The notes beneath the pieces were generated by a model, which had not been told where the DNA came from, made no database searches, and was given only the letters and a program-made list of their open reading frames with translations. This document shows, piece after piece, positions 53,558 to 64,000 of a DNA stretch of 64,000 nt; position 1 is the first letter of the stretch, and each line of letters begins with the position of its first letter. Source of the DNA: Erpobdella octoculata (taxonomy: Eukaryota; Annelida; Clitellata; Hirudinida; Erpobdellidae); assembly GCA_963978895.1 (NCBI GenBank), contig OZ022242.1, positions 5,688,591 through 5,752,590 on the forward strand. Reading direction: 5' to 3'. Position numbers and translations under genes: made by a program.

Positions 53558-56182
53558 CTTAAGACCAGAGCCTAGGTTATTTAGGCACTATAACTATAAT
53601 ACAGAATATGTTATTGTTTAAATGCATTCGATTTTTTCATAATACTATATAATCTTCAGCTTCATGTGATTAAATTTTATGCTATACTTCTTTATAGATT
53701 GTATTTATAACTGTTGTTTTAATCATTGAAGGCGAACGTCTAGGCTAGTAGCTAGGCCCACGGGGGAGTGTCGGGCCGCGGACACGGTCCAGGTTGTGGC
53801 AGGTCCTTCGACTAGCCATGCCAGAGATGGTTTTGGAAAGCATCGGGCAGCAGTTCATGCCAGGGACGATAGTACATCTGATTTTCAGGGTCGTCCCAAA
53901 GAGCATCGAACTGCGGATGCGGTCCAGGTTGTCGGAGGTTCCTCAACCAGCCATGCCCGAGATGGATTTGGCTGGGGCTGCCAACCGGCGGCGGTTTGTG
54001 CCCAGGACGACGGTTTCACTGATCAGTCTTGGTGAGTGTTATAAATTTCGGCAATGATTATTTATTTCATTGTAATTTTGCTATAACAACATGAAAGTCA
54101 ATTTAGTATTACAAATCTTGCAGAATCAACATCTACTATATTATTTCTTCTACTGTAAACGTTTTTCAAAAAACTTTTAATGGTTCCACAGAGTAGATTC
54201 GTCAAATACAGGTCTATTTCTAGTGACAAAACTGCAATACTTTATTTTGGTTTTAGCAATAGTTATTTTTAATCTATTCAGATTCATTTCTTTTTTTTAT
54301 GTGGGGCGTTGGGCTTTTAGCTGATCGTTTTTTGCCGATAGTTATTTGTTTATCAAATTGTTTTGTTCATCAAATTTGTAATTATCCTTCCAACAATATG
54401 TAACATAATGTGTAATGTCATCTTTGAGAGAATCATATTTTTTTACATTGCTTGAGTCCTTAGCTGCTTTTGGTCTACTGCAAATAGTTACTTAAATAAT
54501 TTTTTTTCACTGCAGGGGAGCAGGAGTGGCGTTGCAACCCAGCTCCGATGAAGCTGCGAGTCATCGCAGGTTTGTTACTTTTGTTTTAATTTATTAATTC
54601 TCTCTTTACTCTATATAGTAACTTAGTAACCCATCATTATCTTGTCGTTATTTGTTATACAGATATTGTTATATTAATTCTTACACTTAACTATTTCTTG
54701 TTCCAAACAGCTCATCGCAATTGGAGACAACTTGTTTCCAGGGCGTTGCTTCGGCTGCTAAAGTGTTGTCCAGGTTTTTGTCATTTTGTGTTTCTGCTAG
54801 TTTGCGCATGCAGATTTTGATGAGAATTTTTTTTTAATTTTTTATATAGATATATAATAACATTAATACTTAAGACCAGAGCCTAGGTTATTTAGGCACT
54901 ATAACTATAATACAGAATATGTTATTGCTTAAATGCATTGGATTTTTTCATAATACTATATAATCTTCAGCTTCATGTGATTAAATTTTATGCTATACTT
55001 CTTTATAGATTGTATTTATAACTGTTGTTTTAATCATTGAAGGCAAAGGTCTAGGCTAGTAGCTAGCCCCACGGGGGAGTGTCGGGCCGCGGACACGGTC
55101 CAGGTTGTGGCAGGTCCTTCGACTAGCCATGCCAGAGATGGTTTTGGAAAGCATCGGGCAGCAGTTCATGCCAGGGACGATAGTACATCTGATGTTCAGG
55201 GTCGTCCCAAAGAGCATCGAACTGCGGATGCGGTCCAGGTTGTCGGAGGTTCCTCAACCAGCCATGCCCGAGATGGATTTGGCTGGGGCTGCCAACCGGC
55301 GGCGGTTTGTGCCCAGGACGACGGTTTCACTGATCAGTCTTGGTGAGTGTTATAAACTTCGGCAATGATTATTTATTTCATTGTAGTTTTGCTATAACAA
55401 CATGAAAGTCAATTTAGTATTACAAATCTTGCAGAATCAACATCTACTATATTATTTCTTCTATTGTAAACATTTTCCAAAAAACTTTTAATGGTTCTAC
55501 AGAGTTGATTCGTCAAATACAGGTCTATTTCTAGTGACAAAACTGCAATACTTTATTTTGGTTTTAGCAATAGTTATTTTTAATCTATTCAGATTCATTT
55601 CTTTTTTTTATGTGGGGCGTTGGGCTTTTAGCTGATCGTTTTTTGCCGATAGTTATTTGTTTATCAAATTGTTTTGTTCATCAAATTTGTAATTATCCTT
55701 CCAACAATATGTAACATACTGTGTAATGTCATCTTTGAGAGAATCATATTTTTTACATTGCTTGAGTCCTTAGCTGCTTTTGGTCTACTGCAAATAGTTA
55801 CTTAAATAATTTTTTTTTCACTGCAGGGGATCAGGAGTGGCGTTGCAACCCAGCTCCGATGAAGCTGCGAGTCATCGCAGGTTTGTTACTTTTGTTTTAA
55901 TTTATTAATTCTCTCTTTACTCTATATAGTAACTTAGTAACCCATCATTATCTTGTCGTTATTTGTTATACAGATATTGTTATATTAATTCTTACACTTA
56001 ACTATTTCTTGTTCCAAACAGCTCATCGCAATTGGAGACAACTTGTTTCCAGGGCGTTGCTTCGGCTGCTAAAGTGTTGTCCAGGTTTTTGTCATTTTGT
56101 GTTTCTGCTAGTTTGCACATGCAGATTTTGATAAGATTTTTTTTAAATCTTTTATATAGATATATATATAATAACATTAATA
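53558..56182 (+). repeat. Two tandem 1,311-bp units carrying three exons each
   Basis: Unit 1 starts 'ttaagaccagagcctaggtt' at about 53558 and unit 2 starts with the same bases at 54869. They stay collinear through all three exons and the introns between them to about 56182, with scattered substitutions and one-base indels. This is a recent tandem duplication inside the modular gene. Confidence 0.93.
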
Positions 56183-59100
56183 TTTATACTATTCGTCAAC
56201 CTGAAATAAATTGTTGGCTTGTTTTTTTTTATTTTGAGAACTTTTTCTGTTTTTAAATACTGTTATTTCACTCTTAAAGCACAAATTGAAGTTCATTTGT
56301 CATGTGGTTTTTAAAAAGCCTCTTCAAATCCACTCTATGTCATGCAATCGAGTTGCGGCTTAGCTTAGACAAAAATTTAAATTTAAAATTTAACATTCTA
56401 TAAAAAACATCTATTTTTTATCTTTCTTCTACATTGTATTAGCCGATTCCACACACTTCTTTATAAAATTTATTTAAAATTATTTGTTTTTTTTTGTTTC
56501 AGGGAGCCTTCTGCGCGAGTAATTCCTGCAGTTGGGGGTTCGGCTCCTGATGGACTTGTTCCGTCAAAGTGTGTATTAAAAAGTTACATTATTTTTATAT
56601 CTAGGTTTATTATAGATGTGGGATATCAGGCTGTTGGTTATTGATAAATTGCGTGCGTCCGAGAATGAGTGAATTTGAAAAACAAAGCTACAGGTGTCAA
56701 GAATCATTTTAACTTCGTGTATTTCGTGAATAATTGTGACGGTATCGATTATTATTTGAATTGTTTTGTATTTATATTGTGTTGTATTTTGAATTGTTTA
56801 AGTTATAAGTGTGTTTTGTAAGGCTCTTTAAATGATGCTTGTGTAGAATTGTTGAGAATATTGTAGGTTTTTTCTTTTAAATAAGATTCAATTTTAAAAA
56901 ACCGATCAACTGGTTTGTGACAATTTTGACGACCTTCACAAACTTCAGAAGTATGTTACGTGAAGTTGTGTTATGTCGGATGAGAAATTTGAGAGCTGTG
57001 AGGAAAGTTTGTTATTGAATGGAGAGTCCTTGATTTCTTTTACTTTGAACACCAAGATAATGGAAGAGCTGACATATTTTTCTGAAACATTGTGTTGTTA
57101 TAATAGTGGACTTTTAATTTGAGACCAAGGTTGTTGAGATATATGAAATAAAGCAGTCCACAGATGCCAGTAATCGCTTTAGTGAATCTTCTTTGAACAC
57201 TCTCAAGTTTATCGATTAAATTTTTTTTCTGAGAGCTCCACTTTATAGATTAGTATTATAGTAGGAGTATTAATTTGTTTTAATAGTTTATAATCTTTAT
57301 AGTCTTTCAACATTTCATTAGCCAGTTTTAAACACTTCTTTATAATTTTTATTTAAAATTGTTTCAGGGGGTCCGGACATGCACCGGCTGTGGTGGCGAT
57401 CCAGCCCGCAGAAGATGCTGGTCCAGCCAGGTGCTTGTTGTAAACTTAGATAATTTTCAAATAATGAACCTTTAATATTCCTGTGAACGAATGTCTATAA
57501 ATAAGACTACTAAGACTAGCCATCGTGTTACTTACATTTAACCTATTTTTTTTTGTTACAAATTTTGGAGAAAATAATAAGTGTTGCATGCCAACAGTTA
57601 TGGTCAAAAGTTAACTATAGTGTTACTTATTGTTAAAGTTAAAGACAAATTTTAACTAAGTGAAAAAAGTTTGGTTTAAATAGTAGTTTAACTACTTTAA
57701 TTCAGTTTCTAACTAAAACGTTTAGAAATTCTCTGCATACCAACACATATCGGTTTATCATTTGCATCAATCTGCGTCTTCAATTCATCCAAAGTTACAG
57801 CTGATATATTTGAAATATATCTTCGAGTTTTCATTGGTTCATTTGCTCATAATGCAAGCTGAAGTTGTTTTGCAAATGCATAAAATGTAGTGATTTTAAA
57901 GTCCACAGCTGATTCTTGTCTACTGTAGATTTTTATTTGAACAATTTTGTTTTCAATGCAGAGGACCAGGGGTGGCGATGCAACCCAGCTCCGATGAAGC
58001 TGCGAGTCATCGCAGGCTAGTTGCTCTTGTTTTAATTTATTAATTTCCTCTCTACTCTTCATAATAACCATATAATACCCATCATTATCTGGTAGTTATT
58101 TCTTCGACAGATATCTTATATTTAGTTACTTCTTATACTTAACTATTTCTTGCTCCAAACAGCTCATCGCAATTGGAACGTTGTTGCCAGGGCGTTGCAT
58201 CGACCGTTAGAGGGTCATTGAGGTTGTTATTATTTTATCTGGTTGTTTGATTGTATGAATTTTACTACCACAATTATTTTTTAATATTCATTGCAGGAGG
58301 TCAAGGCTGCCATCCATCCCCGACGAAACTCCGAGCCAGAGCAGGTTTGTTACTTTAATTTTAAATTATAACTTTAATCTTTAGTCTATTGTAGTTACCA
58401 GGTAACCAAATATTCATCACTATCTAGTAGTTATTTGTAAGACTGTAATTCTTATTTTAAATTAATTCTTACACTTAAATTTTTCTTGTTCCAAACAGCT
58501 CGTCGAGAATCCAGAAGTTCTTCCGGGGTTCGATTACATCGGCAGCAAGAAGGATCTCAGGGTTAGTTTATATTCTTATTGGTGTTTATGAATGTACATT
58601 ATACTTCTTTATAAGTTGTATTTATAATTGTTTTTTTAATCGTTGCAGGCGAACTTCCAGTCAAGTAGCCCCCTCAGTGGAGTGTCAGGAGGAGGTCAAG
58701 GTTGTGGCAGGTCCCTCGACCAGCCATGCCAAGAGAGGTTCCGTGCAAGTATCTCTTGCAGTTGAGGGTTCGAACTCTGATGGAAAGGCTCCATCCAGGT
58801 GTGTGTTAAAAAGTTACATTATTTTTTATAACTATGTATATTAGAGACGTGGCCCATAATGCTGTCAGCTGTTGATAAAAACAAAACTATCTTGAGGTGT
58901 CAAGAATCAGTTTATCTCATCATGCCTGTCTTTCTTTAGGTGTGCATTATATTTTATAACTGTATGTACATTATTTTTTATAACAGTATGTATATTAGAG
59001 ATGTGGGTTATAATGATGTCAGCTGTTTATAAATAACGTGCATCTGTGTCCGAGGTGTCTATGGGTTCATTTTGAGTGACACAACCCAACACATCAACTC

Positions 59101-62100
59101 ACTTATCCAACCCAATCCAACACACCACAACATGGAAATTTCTGACCCAACCCAACAACAAATTTCTTAAAACATGTATATTATTAGCATGTAAAACTTT
59201 TAAAATTCAACAAAAACCTTACCTCTCTGACTAGATTCAATCTCATTTATTTTCATCAAATTTGCTGCCATCTCATCACATTTGAGAGCAAACTCAAGTT
59301 TAAAATTCTTGACCCAACTCAACCTATGGGTCAACCCCACCGATGGACAGCTCTGGCCTGTGTATAAGTAAATTTGAAAAAACAAAACTATCATTTTAGG
59401 TCATCCCTGTTTTTCCTTAGGTGGGCATTATAGTGGCGGTATCAGATATGTTTTTGTTATACGTTGTGTTGTATTTTGAATTTTTTAAGTTATAAGAGTG
59501 TTTTGTAAGGCTGTTTGAATGATGCTTCTGTAGAGTTGTTGAGAATCTTGTAAGTTTTTCTGTTGGTTTCGAGATCGTTTATTGGTATAAAAACTATTAC
59601 ATTATAAATAAAAAATCCTAACATCTATGAAATATCGAATTGACGTAATAAACTCCATATCGAGGAAATTGTTAAAACTTGTATTCAAAATTTGTTGTTT
59701 TTTAATGAAATAAACAATGATGCTTTGTATATTTATATTACCTACAATTGATAGAACTAATAAACATCACCGACCAATGCATAGATTTCTTAGGAGAGCG
59801 TTCAAAATAATTGTTTTTTTGTTTTGTGAATATCTCAAAATTACTTTTTGTTCCTAACGAGCCTATGGACGAAGTTTCAGATCGATTGGATGACAGGAAA
59901 TGGGTTTATGTTCAATTAAACAGACAGACAGAGAGGTGAAGTTAATATAAAGGATTAAAAAATAAGATTCAATTTAAAAAACTGATCAATCAGTTTGTGA
60001 CAACTTTGGCGAACTCCACATAACAGAAGATTTGATTACAAAACTTCAGAAGTATGTTACATCAGGTTGTGCTATGTCTCTTGAGGAGTTTAAGAGCTGT
60101 GTGGGAAGTTCGGTGTGCAATGGAGAGTCCTTGATTTTTTTACTTTAAAATATCAAGATAAAGAAGGAGCTTTGGTAAGAGAATTTCAGCAAAAAGAAAA
60201 AGAATTTCAGGAGAAAGAAAAATAACACTAAGAATAGATGGTAAAAGAAGTGGTGATGATGAAAAGAAAAAAGTATTACTGTGAACTTTCATACAATCAA
60301 TGGCATCCAGCAGTATATGAATACTTACTATCTGAACAACTTGGCTCTGAAAGAAGACAGCCAAGATTTGGCTGATGAGATTGAAGACTTTGTGAAACAG
60401 ATTTTTCATCGAGGAGCAGCATGGCAGTTTAATCCTCACCACCCATCTTTTATGATTTATAATGTACTGCTTCCTTCAAAAGGTTCTGCCCAATAAGTGA
60501 AGAATCCATGGAAAAACAGATTCTGGCTGCACTCATCAAATGTTGTGTTTTGGACCGTGCATACATTTTACTATTGATAGAGTGAGAAGATATAATATGA
60601 GGAAGTTCAGAAGTATAGAGAATAAACAGCAAAAGACCAAAAATAGAGCCTTGAGGAGCACCATAATTTAAAGATACAGGAGTAGATTTAGAAGATTCAA
60701 TAGATACATAAGAAGATCTACCAGATAGATAAAATTTAACCCACAGGAGTGCTTCACTAGTTATATTAAAAGATTTATCAAGTACATCCAACAACAGTGA
60801 GTGATCAGCTGTATCAAATGCAGATGAAAAATCAAGAAGAAAAAGAGTAGAGAGGCCAGAGTCAGAAGAAACAATGAGGTCATTAAAGACAAATTTTGAC
60901 TACATCAAACATGTTTAGAATAGTAGTGTAAATTCTTTAAAGTAGTTTTTAACTAATACATTTATAAATTCTCTGTGCATGCCAATACATATTGGTTTGT
61001 CATTTGCATGAATCTGTGTCTTCAATTTATTTAAAATTATAGCTGATATATTTGAAATATAAAAAAGTTTTCATTGGTCCATTTGCTCATATTGCAAGAT
61101 GAAGTTGTCATGCAAATGCATATAATGTAGTGATTTTAAAGTCCACAGCTGATTCTTGTCTACTGGATATTTTTATTTGAACAATTTTTTTTTCAATACA
61201 GAGGATCAGAAGTGGTGATGCAACCCAGCTCCGATGAAGCTGTGAGTCATCGCAGGTTTGTTTCTCTTATTTTAATTTATTAATTTCCTCTGTACTTTTC
61301 ATAGTAACCATGTAATACCCATCATTATCTGGTAGTTATTTGTTAGACAGATATCTTATATTTAGTTACTTCTTACACTTAACTATTTCTTGCTCCAAAC
61401 AGCTCATCGCAATTGGAACGTTGTTTCCAGGGCGTTGCATCGGCCGCTAGAGTGTTTTTGAGGTAGTTGTTATTTTATGCTTTCGCTAGTGTTTATCCGG
61501 TTTTTGCTTGTGTGGATTTTGCTACCACAATTATTTTAATATTCATTGCAGGAGGTCAAGGCTGCCATCCATCCCCGACGAAACTCCGAGCCAGAGCAGG
61601 TTTGTTACTTTAATTTTAAATTATAACTTAAATCTTTACTCTATTGTAGTAACCAGGTAACCAAATATTCATCAATATCTAGTAGTTATTTGTCAAATTG
61701 TCATTCTTATTTTAAATTAATTCTTACACTTAAATTTTTCTTGTTCCAAACAGCTCGTCGAGGCTCCAGAAATTCCGGGGCTCGATTACATCGGCAGCAA
61801 GAAGGATCTCAGGGTTAGTTTATATTCTTATTGGTGTTTATGAATGTACATTATACTTCTTTATAAGTTGTACTTATAATTGTTTTTTTAATCGTTGCAG
61901 GCGAACGTCCAGTCAAGTAGCCCCCTCAGTGGAGTGTCAGGAGGAGGTCAAGGTTGTGGCAGGTCACTCGACCAGCCATGTCAAGAGAGGTTCCGTGCGA
62001 GTATCTCCTGCAGTTGAGGGTTCGGCTTCAAGGTGTGTGTTAAAAAGTTACTTTTTTATTACTGTATGTATATTAGAGATGTGGCTTATAATGCTGTCGG

Positions 62101-63322
62101 CTGTTGATAAATTGTGTGCTTCTGATAATTTTTGTGCTTTTTCCGTGCTCCAACCAATAAAATCAAAATCTAATTTGAAGAGCTTTTTTTTCTTGCACTT
62201 CTGACAATCCTCTCTAAACTGGTAGTGTTTTTTAGTGAGTACTGGTAACTCCAGTTCTAATGAAATTAACTTTAGATCTTCTCAATCCTGGTGATTACAG
62301 ACCAATATCAAGTCTTTCATTTATTTCAAAATTTCCTGATTGTAGATTTAACAACCAATAAAATAAATAAATTGCAGTTACTGGTCTACTGCTTAGAGAG
62401 ATTTGATCAGCTTATTGCAGTTATCATTCTATTGAGATTGCTTTTTTCTTCTGTTGTTTACTCTGACCCTGACAGTGGTTGCGTGACCTTACTATCTGCT
62501 GGATCTCAGGGCTGCTTTAAAGGCTTTGGAACTCGTTTGGTCTCTGTGACACTGTGCTAAACTGTTTTCACTTGCATTTTACAAACCAGAAACAATCAGT
62601 CAACTACTACTGCAAAACGTTGTGCAATTTGGATTGCCTCACAGATTGCTGTGCACGGAATAGTCGTCTAAGTTGATCTGGTTTTTTCTCATTGACTCTC
62701 TGTTGTTTTGTTCACTTGTTTAGTTAAGTTTAAACTTTATCAATTTCCATTAGTATTTTTTAATGCATTTGTTCCACACTGCAAGTGTGATCTTCTGTGA
62801 GGCATTATTTTGATGAACTAAAGTAGATCGTACACTGAAAAAAATTATTTAATTTATTAGTGAATGCTTCAATAATGTTACAGAAAACCACTCATATATC
62901 TTAACAGGTCATTTTCATTTTACTTACCAGTAACATTAAGAAATGCTTACAACGGTTTTTTAGTGCCATGTCTATGAACAGCATATAATGCTAAAAACGC
63001 TACATATGGCATGTTAATAAATGTTGTCCTGTTGTGTTAAAAACACAGATCTAAATAAAATGTGAAGTAATGAAAATATTATGAGGGGGCAAATGTTTAC
63101 TATGTTAAATTTCGTGCAAATCCCTTCATTGGTTTTGGAGTGGTAGTGATATCCATACAGAGTCCACCCATATGCTATTTATATTCTTGATAATCTTTCA
63201 ACACTGTATTAGCCAGTTTCACACACTTTTTTTATAGTTTTTATTTATAATTATTTCAGGAGGACCGAACAAGTGCCCGCTGCAGTTGAGAGTCAGGCCG
63301 CAGTTCATAATGATCCATCCAG
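53732..63322 (+). CDS. Unrecognised modular gene of symmetric phase-2 exons (partial)
   Basis: Proposed exons: 53732-54031, 54516-54569, 54711-54773, 55043-55342, 55827-55880, 56022-56084, 56503-56568, 57368-57430, 57962-58015, 58163-58222, 58297-58344, 58499-58561, 58649-58798, 61202-61255, 61403-61462, 61552-61599, 61754-61813, 61901-62032, 63260-63322. Every exon is divisible by three and every boundary is phase 2; joined, they are open for 585 codons. Recurrent modules are QPSSDEAASHR, SSQLE..CFQGVAS, PSIPDETPSQSR, GSITSAARRIS, and VVAGPSTSHA. The product is Ser/Ala/Val/Arg-rich with no recognised domain. Neither start nor stop codon was identified; the gene probably continues past both ends. 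The intron after 58015 has a GC donor. It could be expressed, or could be an unusual repeat family with fossil splice sites. Confidence 0.6.
57962..58798 (+). repeat. Five-exon block, copy A
   Basis: Exons 57962-58015, 58163-58222, 58297-58344, 58499-58561 and 58649-58798 together with their introns correspond one-to-one with 61202-62032. Intron sequences also match (for example 'ttcttgctccaaacag' before the second exon). Confidence 0.9.
59872..59957 (+). repeat. Dispersed repeat fragment (family also at 146)
   Basis: Same block order as 146-236 ('gtttcagatcgattggatga', 'cagacagacag', 'aatataaagga'). Located inside an intron of the modular gene. Confidence 0.55.
60450..60915 (-). pseudogene. 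Non-LTR reverse transcriptase fragment
   Basis: Minus-strand coding resembles the CR1/Jockey-like palm: DFSSAFDTADHSLLLDVL, then LSGRSSYV, then YGAPQGSIFGLLLFILYTSE. The expected Y-A-D-D catalytic box is missing; the frame reads MYARSK at that place. It is a dead fragment, not a gene. Confidence 0.7.
61202..62032 (+). repeat. Five-exon block, copy B
   Basis: Second copy of the block at 57962-58798. Its fourth exon is three bases shorter and its last is eighteen shorter, both changes preserving the frame. Its first exon keeps a normal GT donor where copy A has GC. Confidence 0.9.
62033..63259. other. Intron/intergenic stretch in the modular gene
   Basis: No exon recognised. Its last part (63150-63259) resembles the intron preceding 57368, supporting the assignment of 63260-63322 as a copy of that exon. 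Confidence 0.5.
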
Positions 63323-64000
63323 GTGCATGTTGTAAATTTGAATAATTTTCAAATAATTAACCTTTAGTATCCTAATGAGTCTGTAAGTAAGACTAGCCAC
63401 AAAGAACTTCTTTATTACAGAAATTCAGCTAACTATCATATGGGCAAAAGTTAACTAAAGAGAGACTAAACTGTTAAAGTTAAAGAAAAAGTTTAACTAA
63501 GTCCAAAAAGATTTGTTAAAATAGTAGTTTAACTACTTTAATTTAGTTTGTAACTAAAAAGTTTACAAATTTTTAGTTTTTTCAGAATATTTAAAGGAGG
63601 CTAAATTATTTATACTTCATAATTGTCAATTCTTGGGTTTAAGCTAAGACCTTGAGTCATTTTCTTTATTGATACCTATATTTGATGAAAGAAATGTCGA
63701 ACAAATTTGTAAAAATAGTTGTGTAAAAATTGAATAAAGTACTTTCTTTAATTATTTAGTTGAAAGTTAGTAAAAGTTTAACTTAAAAAAATAGTTTGTG
63801 CCCATTTGTGCATGCCAATACATAACGGTTTGTCATTTGCACCAATCTGTGTTTTCAATTCATTTAAAATTACAGCTGATATATTTGAAAATATTTTTAT
63901 TGATCTTATTATACTGTCATAACTACTGACTTGTCTCAATTACACATTGTAACTCATGAATTGATTTTATCATACTGCAAGATGAAGTTGAGTTGCAAAT
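63323..64000. other. Right-edge intron sequence
   Basis: Resembles 57431-57870 in order (for example 'catgccaatacataacggtt', 'acagctgatatatttgaaa', 'tgcaagatgaagttg'). By analogy, the next exon (a QPSSDEA-type module) should lie within about 100-150 bases beyond the window. Confidence 0.55.

Larger units (their letters stand above)
51534..53731. other. Intergenic DNA with repeat tails
   Basis: Contains a possible LINE 3' tail (51897-52060) and an inverted-repeat pair (53352-53495). The frame at 53082-53309 has no family resemblance. From 53558 the sequence is the start of the first 1,311-bp unit of the modular gene. Confidence 0.4.
58799..61201. other. Long intron with transposon debris
   Basis: Separates the two five-exon blocks. 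It contains a repeat copy (59872-59957), 'cccaacccaa'-type low-complexity DNA at 59085-59340, an unrecognised frame at 60281-60496, and a reverse transcriptase fragment at 60450-60915. Confidence 0.5.

Noticed and set aside
53794..54057. MWQVLRLAMPEMVLES-type frame, repeated at 55105
   Set aside because: Different frame from the one that joins in phase to neighbouring exons; it stays open by chance in GC-rich exon sequence.
60281..60496. 71-codon frame in the long intron of the modular gene
   Set aside because: No family resemblance, no phase-2 borders, and it overlaps the edge of a dead LINE fragment.

Overview
The window is nuclear DNA of an animal, most likely an invertebrate. Genes are split by GT-AG introns, intergenic DNA is AT-rich and loaded with microsatellites, and the recognisable genes are animal families: a diacylglycerol kinase theta with three C1 domains, an ARHGAP19-type RhoGAP and a WDR53-type WD40 protein. 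I cannot name the species from sequence alone. Exon borders below were placed by hand, by requiring GT/AG sites, intact phase and family similarity.

Layout: 1-4300 is intergenic and repeat-derived. A complete 22-exon DGK-theta gene (+) fills 4310-20580. 22.2-28.1 kb is a Helitron cluster with nested and inverted copies. 28.9-32.1 kb holds a P/THAP-like transposase fragment and a hAT-type element with a perfect 8-bp target duplication. A 9-exon ARHGAP19-like gene (+, 32492-36999) carries 19 copies of an in-frame 21-bp repeat in its C-terminal tail. The last three exons of a WDR53-like gene lie convergently on the minus strand (37914-38678).

39.1-51.0 kb is a multi-level nest of mobile elements. 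A defective Ty3/Gypsy-type LTR element (minus strand) has one LTR split by a hAT element. Its internal region is split by a 6-kb TIR element that encodes a DUF4806-like protein, and that element is itself hit twice by a hAT-type MITE. Four of these insertions have exact target-site duplications. The LTR element lacks most of pol and carries a long coiled-coil reading frame in its place.

From 53.7 kb to the right edge lies an unrecognised modular gene (+) of at least 19 exons. Every exon is a multiple of three, every intron is phase 2, and blocks of exons plus introns are tandemly duplicated (two 1,311-bp units, and a five-exon block repeated 3.2 kb apart). This is the most novel-looking locus in the window. 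The named host genes show no obvious functional link to one another; the strongest theme is layered transposition and gene growth by internal duplication.
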